This document shows, piece by piece, positions 11,172 through 21,712 of a DNA stretch of 64,000 nt. A program made the translations under genes and the position numbers. The notes beneath the pieces are model-generated. The model was not told the origin of the DNA. It saw nothing but the letters and a program-made list of their open reading frames with translations, and made no database searches. This stretch comes from Stachybotrys elegans (lineage: Eukaryota > Ascomycota > Sordariomycetes > Hypocreales > Stachybotryaceae): NCBI GenBank assembly GCA_020746835.1, contig JAGPNK010000011.1, forward strand, positions 682,001-746,000. The letters are read 5' to 3'. Position 1 is the first letter of the stretch. Each line of letters starts with the position of its first letter.

Positions 11172-11965
11172 GGCGGTAACTTCTGGAGTATCTCAAAGAG
11201 ACGCGAACGCGAGCTTGCCAAAATCTCCTCGGAGACACAACAAGCGGGAGGGGGATGAAAGCAGCGAGTCATGCCATTTTGAAGCCAACGGGCCTTTCTT
11301 AAATCCGCCTAGTATTTATGGGGAATAACGAGACTCGAGCGGAGTGTTTCATGACAACCAACAATAAGCCCTAAGCCACAATCGATTTGCCAAGCCTATG
11401 TGAGTCAGCACATATCATGGTTCACCTGAAGCTAATAGACGAACCGAACTTGTAAGGAAGAGTGCGATTGTGATTGTGCAGGCAGGGCAAATAGCGCGAA
11501 TAGAACTTGACGAAATGCCTTGATTAGGTGTGAGTCGTGACCATCTAAGCGGCCCTGCTGGCCCTTTTATAGGAGCACTGGGCCCACTACTCTGAAGCGC
11601 AGCGCTTCAGGAAGCTTCGGAAAGTGCGCGTTCCGTGCTCGAGCCTATCTATCCGGGACTTGTTCCCACAGAACTACTCCGTAGTTGCTCCAGATCCATG
11701 GAATCATCAAGGCAGCAGTGTCAGCTGATTTTGCATTGCAAACTACACGGCTTCGTTCCACAAGCATCTGCTCTTCACGTAGTTTACTGATCATCATGGA
11801 AATCTTCACTTCTTCTTCATCAACTCTTTTTGGATAACGGCTTCTTCGCCTGGACGGTATGAGGCGAGAATGTCTCTCACGACCATCAATCTCCCATCGA
11901 ACAGGCAATCACCAGATTGCATATCCACTCGCTACACCCTGAACGACCAGGTCGTCCTAATCCTC
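11172..11965. other. intergenic region upstream of the ankyrin gene
   Basis: This holds the ankyrin gene promoter and the 3' end of the MFS gene. A minus-strand open frame at 11908-11645 has no ATG at its head and no recognisable family. The only striking element is the palindrome at 11592-11610. Confidence 0.5.
11592..11610. repeat. perfect 19-bp palindrome
   Basis: CTGAAGCGC, a single A, then GCGCTTCAG: nine-base arms that are exact reverse complements around one central base. It lies about 420 bp upstream of the ankyrin-protein start and could be a dimeric regulator site or a small hairpin. Confidence 0.7.
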
Positions 11966-13623
11966 TCAGTACGCGTAGTACAGAGTCGTCTCGTTCTCGC
12001 TCTGGCGAATCTTCTTGTTCTCTCGTCTCAGCCAGTATCTCATGCCCCATGTTCCAATGACGGTAAGGAGACTGAGCGCCGCGCTGGAAGACATGGCCAT
12101 TGTGTAGCGAGGCTCGTCAGACTTGGGCCACATGTACGGTGTCCAGATAAAAGACGCGACAGCAATGCAATTGACAATAGCGAGAGAGCACGCCTTCTTC
12201 TCCCTGGTCTGTGAGCAGGTTGCAGAGACCCAGCCAAGGATGATACTGTTGACGGCATAGGTTCCGACGGAAAAGACAATCATGGCAACTGGTGAGGTCA
12301 GCAGGAGCTTCCGCAGCGGACCCAAGAGTACTCACAGTATCGAGCGCCGGTATTCAGAGTAGCGCAGCCGAGGATGAATCCGAAGATGGCAATCATCTTG
12401 GCAATAGTAATGTGCCTGTCAAGCCTTAGTCACTATGCCCTACCCGGGGATTGTTTATATCCTTACCATGTCCTTTCGTTGAACTTTCCAGAAGACCAGG
12501 ACCACGCAATAGATATTGCACCAGCAATTAGGTAGGGAGGACAGATCAGAACAAGAGTAATAGTCTGACCGAAGCCCAGAGTCTCGACAGCCGTGGGAAA
12601 GAAGTTCTTGAAGCCGTTGGCACCCAGATGGCAATGCTGCATAACCACAAACAGCCAGACTTTGGGATCCTTGGCAGCCTCCACAATGCCTAGCCAGCTT
12701 GTTGTCTGTCCTTCGTTTCCTACAGTGTCGCGCTGCGTTCTCTCGTGGGCCAGGGCTCGCTCCTCTGGGGTTAACCAACGAGTTGTCAGAGGCTCATCTG
12801 GTAGAATGAAGAAAGCGATGAGGGCGAGCAGAAGCGTGACAGCCCCCTGGATAATAAAGAGCCATTGCCAGCCCGCAATTCCGGCCTGAGCAGCTGTTAG
12901 CTGTCGACTCGACCAAGAGACACGTTGCGTGCACATACCATTCCGTGCATCTCAAAGATACCCAAAGCAATGAGACCAGCAAAAGCAGTGGCAAGGATGT
13001 TTCCGGTGTAGAGAATCGAGATTCTCGTCGCAAGCTCTTTGCGCGTATAGAAGGTAGCGAGAATGTAGAGAGCGCCGGGATAGTATGGCGCCTCGGTGAT
13101 GCCAAGGAAGAACCTAGTCATCAGTAGGCCAATGTAGTTACGGCTAACAGCAGTGAGCGCACTGATGATGGCCCAAACGGCCATGCAAGACGCCATCCAG
13201 ATACTTGGCCTTACACGCGTGACGACCATGTTGGCAGGGATGCCAACTATCACATAGCCCACGAACAAGATAGAAACGCAGGTTTGGTACTGGGTAGAGG
13301 TGAGACCTAGATCCTCCTCGAGTGTGTTGAGCCGCGCAAGTGCGATGGCGTTCCGGTCCTGGTGTGCACTTAGACGAAGCAGGGGGAAATGACGAAGATG
13401 GACTCACCAGATAATTCAGCCAATACATGCCCCATAAGATGGGCATAATCCACCAATCTAGCTTCCGCACCAGGGCGATTTCGCGAGGATCAGTCTTCTC
13501 ACGAGCACCAGAGTAGTCAACCTTTCCAGGTGCTGGCTTGACGATGTCCTCGACTTCATCCATGGCAGCCACGGGATAAGCATCAGCTTCCTTTTCACGA
13601 GACGATACCTGATGAGACGCCAT
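11966..13623 (-). CDS. MFS transporter, anion:cation symporter (Dal5/Tna1-like) family
   Basis: Plasma-membrane permease of 485 residues in five exons: 13623-13408, 13358-12939, 12885-12467, 12415-12336 and 12288-11966. The introns are 47-53 nt and all have GT donors and AG acceptors in phase. The cytosolic N-terminus leads into LDWWIMPILWGMYWLNYLDR, the usual first membrane helix of allantoate/nicotinate-type carriers. The family pattern continues with RFFLGITEAPYYPGALYI and a central loop ending in an ALAHER-like stretch. The last helix is followed by a short charged tail. Substrates in this family are organic anions such as allantoate, nicotinate or other vitamins; the exact one cannot be read from sequence. 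A GATA-type site lies upstream (13906-13912), compatible with nitrogen control. Confidence 0.88.
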
Positions 13624-14276
13624 GACGATAGTTGGGGATCATGCAGTGCCTAGCTTTGCAAGTATGGGCAGAGGGGACTTGAAAGGATGCTGGCTCGGCG
13701 AAGAGACATGATTTATATCCCTCCCGTATTTCGCATCCTGTGCGGACGGCCATTCCCCCTCTTCGCCAAGCTATGCCAAGCGGTGACCTGTGTCCTTCGG
13801 TCAAATGACACCGGCACTACAGACCCTCTGCCAGCCAAGAACCATCATAATGAAGTTGGGGTTAAGCCCCAAATCCTGTATGGGGGAGACTCCGCGGCAT
13901 GCCCCAGATAAGCTTAAACTCCAAGATGAGCGGGGTGATATCCCCAAGATGCCAAAATGTAGGCTTGGCGGTCACCTACAAATCTTGGACTAGTTCCCTC
14001 GCTCCTCGCTATGACCTTCGCGTGGGCCAGCTCGCAAGGGCTTGCAAGAGGTAGGAAGGAAGATGGTTCCATGTGGATCGCTTCATCCTACGCGTCGAGG
14101 GTGTGGCCTATCATGATCATTCCAGTAACCTAACCCTGGATGAATCTTGTGCCGCTGACTGATGCTTCGTCTGGGCACGGAAATATCCGTCATTTGGGTT
14201 GTTGCGTGGACACGTCAAATGAAAAAAGTACTGTCTACTAGTGGTACATGCTATGTGATTTCTGGTATTTCCAGTT
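13624..14276. promoter_or_regulatory. promoter region of the MFS gene
   Basis: 653 bp between two minus-strand genes. It contains one AGATAAG element at 13906-13912 (AreA/GATA-factor consensus) and several CCCC runs. Nothing coding was recognised. Confidence 0.4.
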
Positions 14277-15852
14277 CTATACTGCATGGGAGGAGCCATA
14301 TGCATTGGCGGTTGTCCCCTTGACGCTCCGTCTGTCCCAAGCTTCTTCCCTCGCGCCTCTGATAGTCTCTGTCTTGATGTCCAACACAGTCTCGACGTGG
14401 ATATCGTTGGCACCACATCGATTGATGTGCTCCTCGCTGTCGTTGTCCCGCAACGACCGGCCATCGGTAATGCTACCTGTCATCTCGTATGGGCCCTTGC
14501 CAGTGTCCAGCGTCTTGCTGCGAACACCCGTCGACTTGACACCCGGCAAGGTGGATGCGTACGACGTAGAGCCGGTCCAGAAAGACTTTGTGAACATGGG
14601 TCGCAGAATCGGGATGTTGACGGATATGATGCCAACAATGGTCTCTCGAACGCCCCATCTGTTGATGTTGGTACCGCTCGGGCTCGAGCCCAGTGTTAGG
14701 ACGACACGGATGATGGCGGCTGCGATGACGAAGAATCCCGAGCAAATGAGGAGACCAATGACGATTTTCCTGAAGCACGTTCAGTGTTAGCCATGGTGCA
14801 TTCGAGGACAGCGCGGTGGCCTACCTCTTGACGGGAATCTGCAACGTCCATAATAGAGGCAATGGGATGCAGAGAAGAGCGGCGTCGGTCCTGCATCATG
14901 TTAGGTTGGGGCTGGCTTGTCAGAAGTGATGGAGATGGCTCACAGAACGTTGAAAACAACCGTGACAAGAAAGTTTTGCATTCTAAAGGTGCATCGCGCT
15001 ATACGTCGTCTTAGTACTTGGGCACACGGCAGCGTTCCGGATTTGTCGACTTACATCCAGGGTCAGGCACCACTCTGCTCGCACGTTAGCGTTTTCCCTT
15101 TCAACAGGATATTTCCAAACATACTGCCAGTTCTTCTCCGTCGGGAAGCATCCGAATGTAATCTGGGGCAACGGTAAGCGTGGAGACTCGAGGGCGACAT
15201 GTGAGGGTGCTGTACTGTGATGACAACGGCTATGTACGACACAACACATGCCCATCCCAGCCACTTGATGAGGCGGGATTGCCAGAGGCCAGTCGACATG
15301 CGTTTGAAGAAGCAGAGCATGGTGCCTTTCAAGCACCACAGGAGGGCGGTATATGAGTACCAGGCCGTGATTTGCAACTTCGACCCGTCGGTAAACTGGC
15401 GAATATCGTCCGGAGTTAATGCTGGTGGAGCAGTTGTTAGCTTTTCGTCTTTAGAAGGACACGTCAAACGGTTGTACGTACTTCTCTGTGTTTGGAAGAC
15501 GGCAGCTTCTACGTTTGAACCCATTAAATCTGCCAAGAAGGAATAAGTTATTTTTCAAGTCCGACAGCAGTTGGCCGAAGCAGTCGACGTACAGACGAGG
15601 TGGACCGTCGCGGCGTCACAAGTGTACATGATCATGACAAGAAAGGCGAACAAGTCCTCGAGCTGCAGGCCGCGGATGCCAACCGTTTTCAATCGCACGC
15701 CCAGCCGCAGGAAGAGAATCGCCATGCCAATCCCATAAAGCACCCAGACCTCGGTGAGGAACTAGAGACGTCTCGTCAGCTCTGGATGTCAAAACAGCGT
15801 TCAGGTTGGAGTAGCTTACCGAATCATCTCGCTCAAGCCCTTCCTCCGACAT
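14277..15852 (-). CDS. PTH11-like seven-helix membrane receptor
   Basis: 375 residues in nine exons: 15852-15820, 15761-15593, 15529-15482, 15421-15216, 15162-15125, 15074-15055, 14998-14944, 14890-14825 and 14769-14277. All introns are 50-63 nt. Exon six is only 20 nt. It is required to give the family motif NWQVVPDPG, because the unspliced frame diverges there. Seen: EVWVLYGIGMAILFLRLGVR at helix one, the charged loop LKTVGIRGLQLEDLFAF, then MGSNVEAAV, CFPTEKNWQVVPDPG and NINRWGVRETIVGII. This is the fungal integral-membrane (Rhodopsin/PTH11-type) family, thought to sense surface or metabolic cues. It lacks an N-terminal CFEM domain. The start at 15852 (MSEEGLERDDS) is the only in-frame ATG in exon one. 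Confidence 0.88.
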
Positions 15853-18010
15853 CTTTGGCGATATCACATCCAAAGATGTGCAAGCTGCTCAAGAAGGCGT
15901 GAGAGAGCGCAAATAGTCAAACTTGGAGGGCGGAAGCTTGAATTCGGCCACGGAGACGGCCCCGTATTTGATGGTCGTCGCCCTCCCCTCTGTGTCCCAG
16001 AAACTCAACCCCCACGAGGGACGCGATTCAAGGAGAAGTAGAAGGCGCTAATCCTGTAAAATTCATGCTTTCTTCACACATGGATACATACTAATTACGG
16101 TAGTTGGGCCATCTCAACCGCGGCGGGCGCTCCGCATGCGAAGACACTTTGCGTTAGGCCGGGTATATGAGTCAGGTACCCGCCGCCTGGGACAGCCCGG
16201 GTATCGAGATCGACAGACCCCGATGGCCTGTACAGGGTCAAGGTTTTGACCTGTCACAGTCCACCGCAGCTAGCCGTGGGGATGCCTGTTTGGATCCAGG
16301 TGGTCGGGAGAGCACACGGTCTGGGCTCACTCTAGTTGATCCTCGCTAATCTGGTCCCAGGTAGAAGGATCGCTAATGTGTTTGATGTCTTGATAGCCGG
16401 TACGAATTATTTTCATCATGCTTCGTACCGCCCCCGTATTTCCAGTCATCTACTAAAACTCACAGTGTGCCAAGTCGGAACACTTCTTTGCACTGCACGG
16501 CTTGGTGAGGCTTCCTAGTGCAACTCGCTCTTGGCGTAGATAGCTGATAAGATGACCCCGGGAGCTGAACAACAGGGAGCAGATGTAAATTAGATTCAAA
16601 GCCACCAGAGAGCTGATGCCGATCAAGGGGCCTGAGCAACAGCGGGTATCGTCGACCTCGAAACCCAGTCTTTAATATCGTGCAGATCTCGGCAGGGTTA
16701 CCACAAGGAGGTAGGCTACGTCCGGGTCAAGAAAGCGCCGAGGGTGAGGCAGGATGGCTTGAGATAGACCCGGTTGGCGGCTCGAAAAATCCTCCTTGGG
16801 CGTCTCCAGCAGCCCGCCGTCGTGCCTCCATAGACCCTCCTTCTGGCGCGTTTCTACTGGCCATCGTATGGAGGGTGGCGGCCCTAGTGCGCGCGCGAAG
16901 GCCTCCATCTAGCCGGAGTAAGATCCGATGAGCGCCACGCCGCGAAGAAGTGCCAAGTGGCGGCGAATCCCACACTTTTCCCCTCCCTGAAGCATGGGAC
17001 GAATGTGGCTGGCCGCCAGCTGGTTCTTTTGCGTGCCGTCCCCCAGATGGAAGAGTCAAACATACAGCTTGCCCCTTTCTTCGTATCGCAAGTGGGATGC
17101 TGAAAGATGTGAATTCGTTGGCTTGTTCGTGGTTCCGCTCTTTCGCCAGGTCAGTGAGTCCCCGAGGGACTTGGAAGCGCACGGCACGCACGCCATCGGC
17201 TGAAACGTCGGACATTTCCCTAGAGGCACGGGGCACATCGAGTAGCGCAGTTATCCGTAGCGAATATTGCTGTTTGCATGAAAAGTCGCCGTGGCAAGCA
17301 GAACAGCCAGCGGTTGGTCTCGTTGCAGAGAGGGAGGACTACCAGTGTGACTCGAACGCCCAAGAAATGCAGCTTGCTATCGTGACTATTGCTACTGCCC
17401 TAATTTCCATTCTATTTTTGGCTAAGCGGATTGGCAGTTGAGACGGGCGGGCTTATCCTCCTCACCTTAGAGCTTCATGCCGGTCATTACTCGAGGCCAG
17501 CTACTACAGTCGACGCGTACCAGTCGCCCAACGCAGCACCAAGGCTTGTCTGCACCAAACCCTGCTGCCACTCTGGGAATAGCTGGCAATGGGTTTCGTG
17601 CGCAGAAGGTGTGCTGCACACGTCGTCCAGTTCGTCATCTGCTGTCCAATTGCCTGCTGATTGCTCCCGCTCTATCCGGCAAGGTTTTGCTTCTCGGTCG
17701 TCGGTGCCGAGAAATGCCATGGAAATGCGTGAATGGTCTTGGATTGTTGGCATTCCAGTAAAAGTAAGAATTGGGACCCGGTCAGAGTTTGTCGAGGCTG
17801 AGCCCTGGTTGGCCAAGCCGGCGGAGCGGCGCGCGGGAGCTCGGCATGCAAGAGTGATGTCAGTCAGTCAGCAAAACAGGGCAACGATATTATGATGAAC
17901 TGCCATTCCCACGACTGTAGCAGCCTCGCCAGCCGTCTTAATAGTTCCTGACGGGAGCTCTACAATGCCGCCGATGTCTGCTGCTGCTTCTCATCACAGC
18001 CAGCATCGCC
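15853..18010. other. 2.2-kb divergent gene-free region
   Basis: This lies between the PTH11-like gene and the PLD-like gene. Open frames up to about 170 codons occur on both strands around 16.7-17.4 kb. They overlap each other, follow GC-rich sequence and resemble no family. It is read as two promoters separated by spacer; no transposon termini were seen. Confidence 0.5.
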
Positions 18011-19846
18011 ATGGTCTCGCAATATGTCTATACCCTGTGCCAAGACTCGCGGAGTGTCAGCTCCGAGATGGCCAAGAATCCCGCCCTGCCGCCCGATGAT
18101 ATCATCAAACAACTTTACCCAATAGACCCCAGCCGCAAGCATCGCAGCGCGTCCCACGACAGCGGCGTCGAGCTTCTTCACAATCACGATGCGCTGCAGG
18201 TGGCACGCGAGTGTGGCCAGTGGCCACGCCAACTACCCCCGAGTCGACTGTTCCTCCGGGTCTTTGCAGATGCCCTCGCTTGTCTCGACTCGAATCCATG
18301 GGCCGGCATGGTGTCGCCGTCGCTGATGGGCACGCATGGGACGGCTCCTCTGACAATTATTGCGCCCTTGATCGACATCATTCAGCATAATGCGAAGCTC
18401 ATACGTGGCGCGAAGAAGGACGTCTTCTTCATCACTTGCGTGTGGACGCCCTCGGTCGCCCAAACTGTAATCAAGGAGGCATTGATAGCCCTGTCCGAGC
18501 AGGCCAAGATCAGAGGAGGCCGTGTAGCTGTCAAAATCATGTTTGACAAGGGCAGCCTAACCATGGGCCCTCGTCGCTCCCTCCAGCCAGACACCTACTC
18601 TGGTAAAAAGATTGATCTACCGTCCCCTCAGGAGATACCTCATGTCGATCTCCAGATTATTAGTTTCCACGCCATCCCGATGGGCACATTGCATGCCAAG
18701 GTTTGCATCGTCGATGGCGAGGTTGCGACAGTCATGAGCAACAACCTCGAGGACAATGCCAACATGGAGATGATGACGCAGCTGGAAGGGCCAATTGTCG
18801 CCAGTATATATGACTCGGCTCTGATTACGTGGAACCAAGCCTTGGACTCCCATCACCCCCTTGCTCTGGGCGACCGCTTGGTGACTCAGGACAAGTGGTC
18901 TGAGGATGTCGCCGAGGGCAAGATGGAATCGCGTCATGATATTGACCTGCAGCGGGAAATCATAGAAGCAAACGAGCTCTATCAAGCAAAGGGCAATGAG
19001 AGCCATCTAGACGCCGTCAACCATCAACTGAACCTGCGAACCAAGAATCCCATCGATGCAACCGGGCCCGACATCCCAGATGACGAAGCCATGGCACCGT
19101 ATATATGGACAATGACACCGGGCCCTGTGCCCATGGCCCTTGTTTCTCGGCCACCTTATGGACCTTGCGATAGCCGCGACAGACGCGTTCCTCAAAACGA
19201 AGCATGGCTCTCCCTTGTGCGAAACGCAAAGCGAAATATTTTCATCCAAACGCCAGACCTCAACGTCCAGCCCTTGTTGCACGAGATTAAAAATGCTTTG
19301 CAACGTGGTGTGGAAGTAACGTATTATGTCTGTTTTGGTTACAACGACGCTGGAGAGATGATTCCAGGACAAGGCGGAACCAACGAACAAGCAGCGCAAA
19401 GACTGCTTTCCATGCTGCCGCCCGATGGACCGGAACGCCGACTATTACGCATCTACGACTACGTGGCAAAAGACCAAAACCGCCCGATCCATCACTCGTT
19501 CAAATCACGATCCTGCCACATCAAACTGCTGATAGCGGACGACAAGGTCGGAGTCCAGGGTAGCGGCAACCAGGACACGCAGTCGTGGTATCACAGCCAA
19601 GAGCTCAACGTCATGGTCGACAGCCCTGACATCTGCGCCAAGTGGAGGGCGGGCATAGAGAGAAACCAGAACACTCGCCTCTTCGGGCGCTGCTGGGATG
19701 GCATCTGGAGGGACGAGGATGGGAAACCTGGCAAGGGCTACTCGGGTGATCCTGGTGTTGTCGGCGGTTTGATCAAGGGTGTCATCGGCATGGTGGAGAA
19801 GCATATCCAGCAATCGAAAAGCGCGAAGCAGGTCCAAACGCGTTGA
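18011..19846 (+). CDS. phospholipase D superfamily protein
   Basis: 611 residues, no intron needed. Two HKD-type motifs are visible: H228-x-K230-x4-D235 (GTLHAKVCIVDGE, followed by SNNLEDNANME) and H503-x-K505-x4-D510 (CHIKLLIADD, followed by GSGNQDTQSW). The two halves form a pseudo-dimer in known PLD enzymes, which cleave phosphodiester bonds through a covalent histidine intermediate. There are no PX, PH or C2 domains, so this is not the classical PC-hydrolysing fungal PLD1. It resembles the cardiolipin-synthase/nuclease-like branch. The start at 18011 is the first ATG; M20 is an alternative. A weakly hydrophobic patch around residues 112-125 is not a clear membrane segment. Confidence 0.85.
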   Translation: MVSQYVYTLCQDSRSVSSEMAKNPALPPDDIIKQLYPIDPSRKHRSASHDSGVELLHNHDALQVARECGQWPRQLPPSRLFLRVFADALACLDSNPWAGMVSPSLMGTHGTAPLTIIAPLIDIIQHNAKLIRGAKKDVFFITCVWTPSVAQTVIKEALIALSEQAKIRGGRVAVKIMFDKGSLTMGPRRSLQPDTYSGKKIDLPSPQEIPHVDLQIISFHAIPMGTLHAKVCIVDGEVATVMSNNLEDNANMEMMTQLEGPIVASIYDSALITWNQALDSHHPLALGDRLVTQDKWSEDVAEGKMESRHDIDLQREIIEANELYQAKGNESHLDAVNHQLNLRTKNPIDATGPDIPDDEAMAPYIWTMTPGPVPMALVSRPPYGPCDSRDRRVPQNEAWLSLVRNAKRNIFIQTPDLNVQPLLHEIKNALQRGVEVTYYVCFGYNDAGEMIPGQGGTNEQAAQRLLSMLPPDGPERRLLRIYDYVAKDQNRPIHHSFKSRSCHIKLLIADDKVGVQGSGNQDTQSWYHSQELNVMVDSPDICAKWRAGIERNQNTRLFGRCWDGIWRDEDGKPGKGYSGDPGVVGGLIKGVIGMVEKHIQQSKSAKQVQTR

Positions 19847-20337
19847 AGAAAAATATGGATGAAATTATCACACGCTCAATTGTTGTTAGGTTTGTTTACT
19901 AGCAAGGGCATGCATGCAATCTGGACATTGAGCGTCAACACATGAATGACTATCTTGTGACAAGCAATTTCCTCGGCAGCCTTCTTCCAAATTAAGTAAA
20001 AAATAAGCCGGCGTAATTCCCGTCAGCACTTGTGAAACATGAAGCTTCTGATTTCCTTTGCGGCCCTGCCCCACGAAATTAGAGAGTAATTATTGGCTTA
20101 TCGGCCTGGTGGTTCTCAGTCGTCCGGCGAAGCACCGGAGGAAACGCCGGGTCACCCGATATCGCCGGCCCCCAAGTGACGTTGGATAGTGGTGTTAGTG
20201 GGCTTCATAAACATATGTCGACCCGGCAGATGCCCTTTTTCGCCTATACTCTCCTCTATTTCCTCTGTAAATAAGAGCAAAGTGTGCTAGTCTGCCTGAT
20301 TCATAGTCACATCTTATCAGCCTTTGCTACGCCCACC
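19847..20337. promoter_or_regulatory. promoter of glucosamine-6-phosphate deaminase, CCGG-rich
   Basis: 491 bp between two plus-strand genes. Five CCGG tetramers fall between 20124 and 20226 (20124, 20135, 20147, 20165, 20223). The same tetramer is concentrated in the two divergent promoters further along the block. CCGG/CGG half sites are typical targets of Zn2Cys6 regulators. Confidence 0.45.
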
Positions 20338-21551
20338 ATGAGACTCATTATCAGACCCGACCACAAGACGACGTCTTCGTACGTTGCTCACTATATCCTC
20401 GGTATGTGGCTGCTTACTTTTCCATTCATCTCTCGCAGTGATTTATGTTACTGGGCTGCGTTACTTGAAGTCCCTTCCACCCGATCTAACGATGCCCATC
20501 AGACCGCATCCGCACCTTCAACCCCACCCCCGAGAACCCCTTCGTGCTTGGACTTCCTACTGGAAGCAGTCCTATTGGTGTCTATGAGATTCTTGTCCAG
20601 GAATACAAGGCCGGGCGTATTTCATTCGAAAATGTCATCACCTTCAACATGGTAAGCCATTCTAACTACGGGAGACGTAGTTCAGCCATCTTACCAAGGA
20701 ATTAGGACGAGTACATCAACCTTCCCAAGTCTCATCCGGAGTCCTACCACAGCTTCATGTTCCGCCACTTCTTCTCCCACGTCAACGTGAAGCCTGAGAA
20801 CGTTCACATTCTGGATGGAAATGCCCCCGATCTGGATGAGGAGTGTACCAAGTATGAGGCCAAGATCAAGGAAGTCGGCGGCATCGAGCTCTTCTTTGGA
20901 GGCATCGGCCCCGACGGCCACATTGCCTTCAACGAGCCCGGATCGAGCTTGGCGTCGCGAACCAGAGTCAAGACGCTGGCCATGGACACGATCCGTGCCA
21001 ACTCTCGCTTCTTTGGCGATGACATGAGCAAGGTGCCTCAGATGGCGCTGACTGTTGGTATCCAGACCATTATGGAGGTGAGGAGTGTGTGTCAAACCAA
21101 GTAGACTGAACCGCGCTGACTTGCTTCTCCAGGCCAGGGAAGTCTTGATCATCGCCACCGGCGCTTCAAAGTCAGTTGCCCTGCAAAAGGCCATCGAGGG
21201 CGGAGTCAACCACATGTGGACTCTGTCTTGCCTCCAGATGCACCCCTACGCCGCCATTGTCGTCGACGAGGACGCCACTCTTGAGCTGCAGGTCAAGACT
21301 GTCAAGGTAAGCAACTCTCCTTCATTGAGACGACGTCGACTAACCAGTAGCAGTACTTTAAGAGCATCGAAAAGGTTGGACTTGGCAGAGGATTCGAGCA
21401 GAAGATCCCCCTTAGGCTGCGCACTTGGTCTCTGACCAGCCCCCCTCAAACCCCCGACGCCAAGATTATGAGCCCGCTTCTGGAGGACAGCCTGGTGGAA
21501 CTGACTCCCGACAACATGTCTTCTCGTATGGATTCCTGGCCCAAGGTGTAG
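20338..21551 (+). CDS. glucosamine-6-phosphate deaminase (NagB family)
   Basis: Converts glucosamine-6-phosphate to fructose-6-phosphate and ammonia in the cytosol. 318 residues in five exons: 20338-20401, 20503-20651, 20706-21077, 21133-21306 and 21354-21551. The introns are 101, 54, 55, 47 nt, all in phase. Seen: [14 protein letters not shown] (phosphate loop), FNMDEYINL, and [20 protein letters not shown] with the catalytic Asp-x-His-x4-Glu set conserved. [21 protein letters not shown] follows. The C-terminal extension of about 50 residues beyond the bacterial enzyme is typical of fungal forms. The gene starts the putative amino-sugar block and precedes a regulator and a hexokinase. Confidence 0.95.
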
Positions 21552-21712
21552 AGGGGTGGATGGTATTGATGATTAAAGCATGGACTGCATGGTATAGAGA
21601 AATGGCGTTTAGAGAAATTGGAACTGGTTATACAGAAATAGGAACGGCGCGTGTCTCATAAAATAGTTTACAAAGAAGCAGGCTTCCAAAGCACAATTCA
21701 AGGCAAATGCAG

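Noticed and set aside
11645..11908. Minus-strand open frame of 87 codons downstream of the MFS gene
   Set aside because: It starts with TTG, not ATG, matches no family and has no defensible exon partner; it could be a relic but cannot be supported.
16672..17895. Overlapping open frames on both strands in the 2.2-kb region before the PLD-like gene
   Set aside because: They overlap each other on opposite strands, lack recognisable motifs and splice structure, and follow local GC richness.
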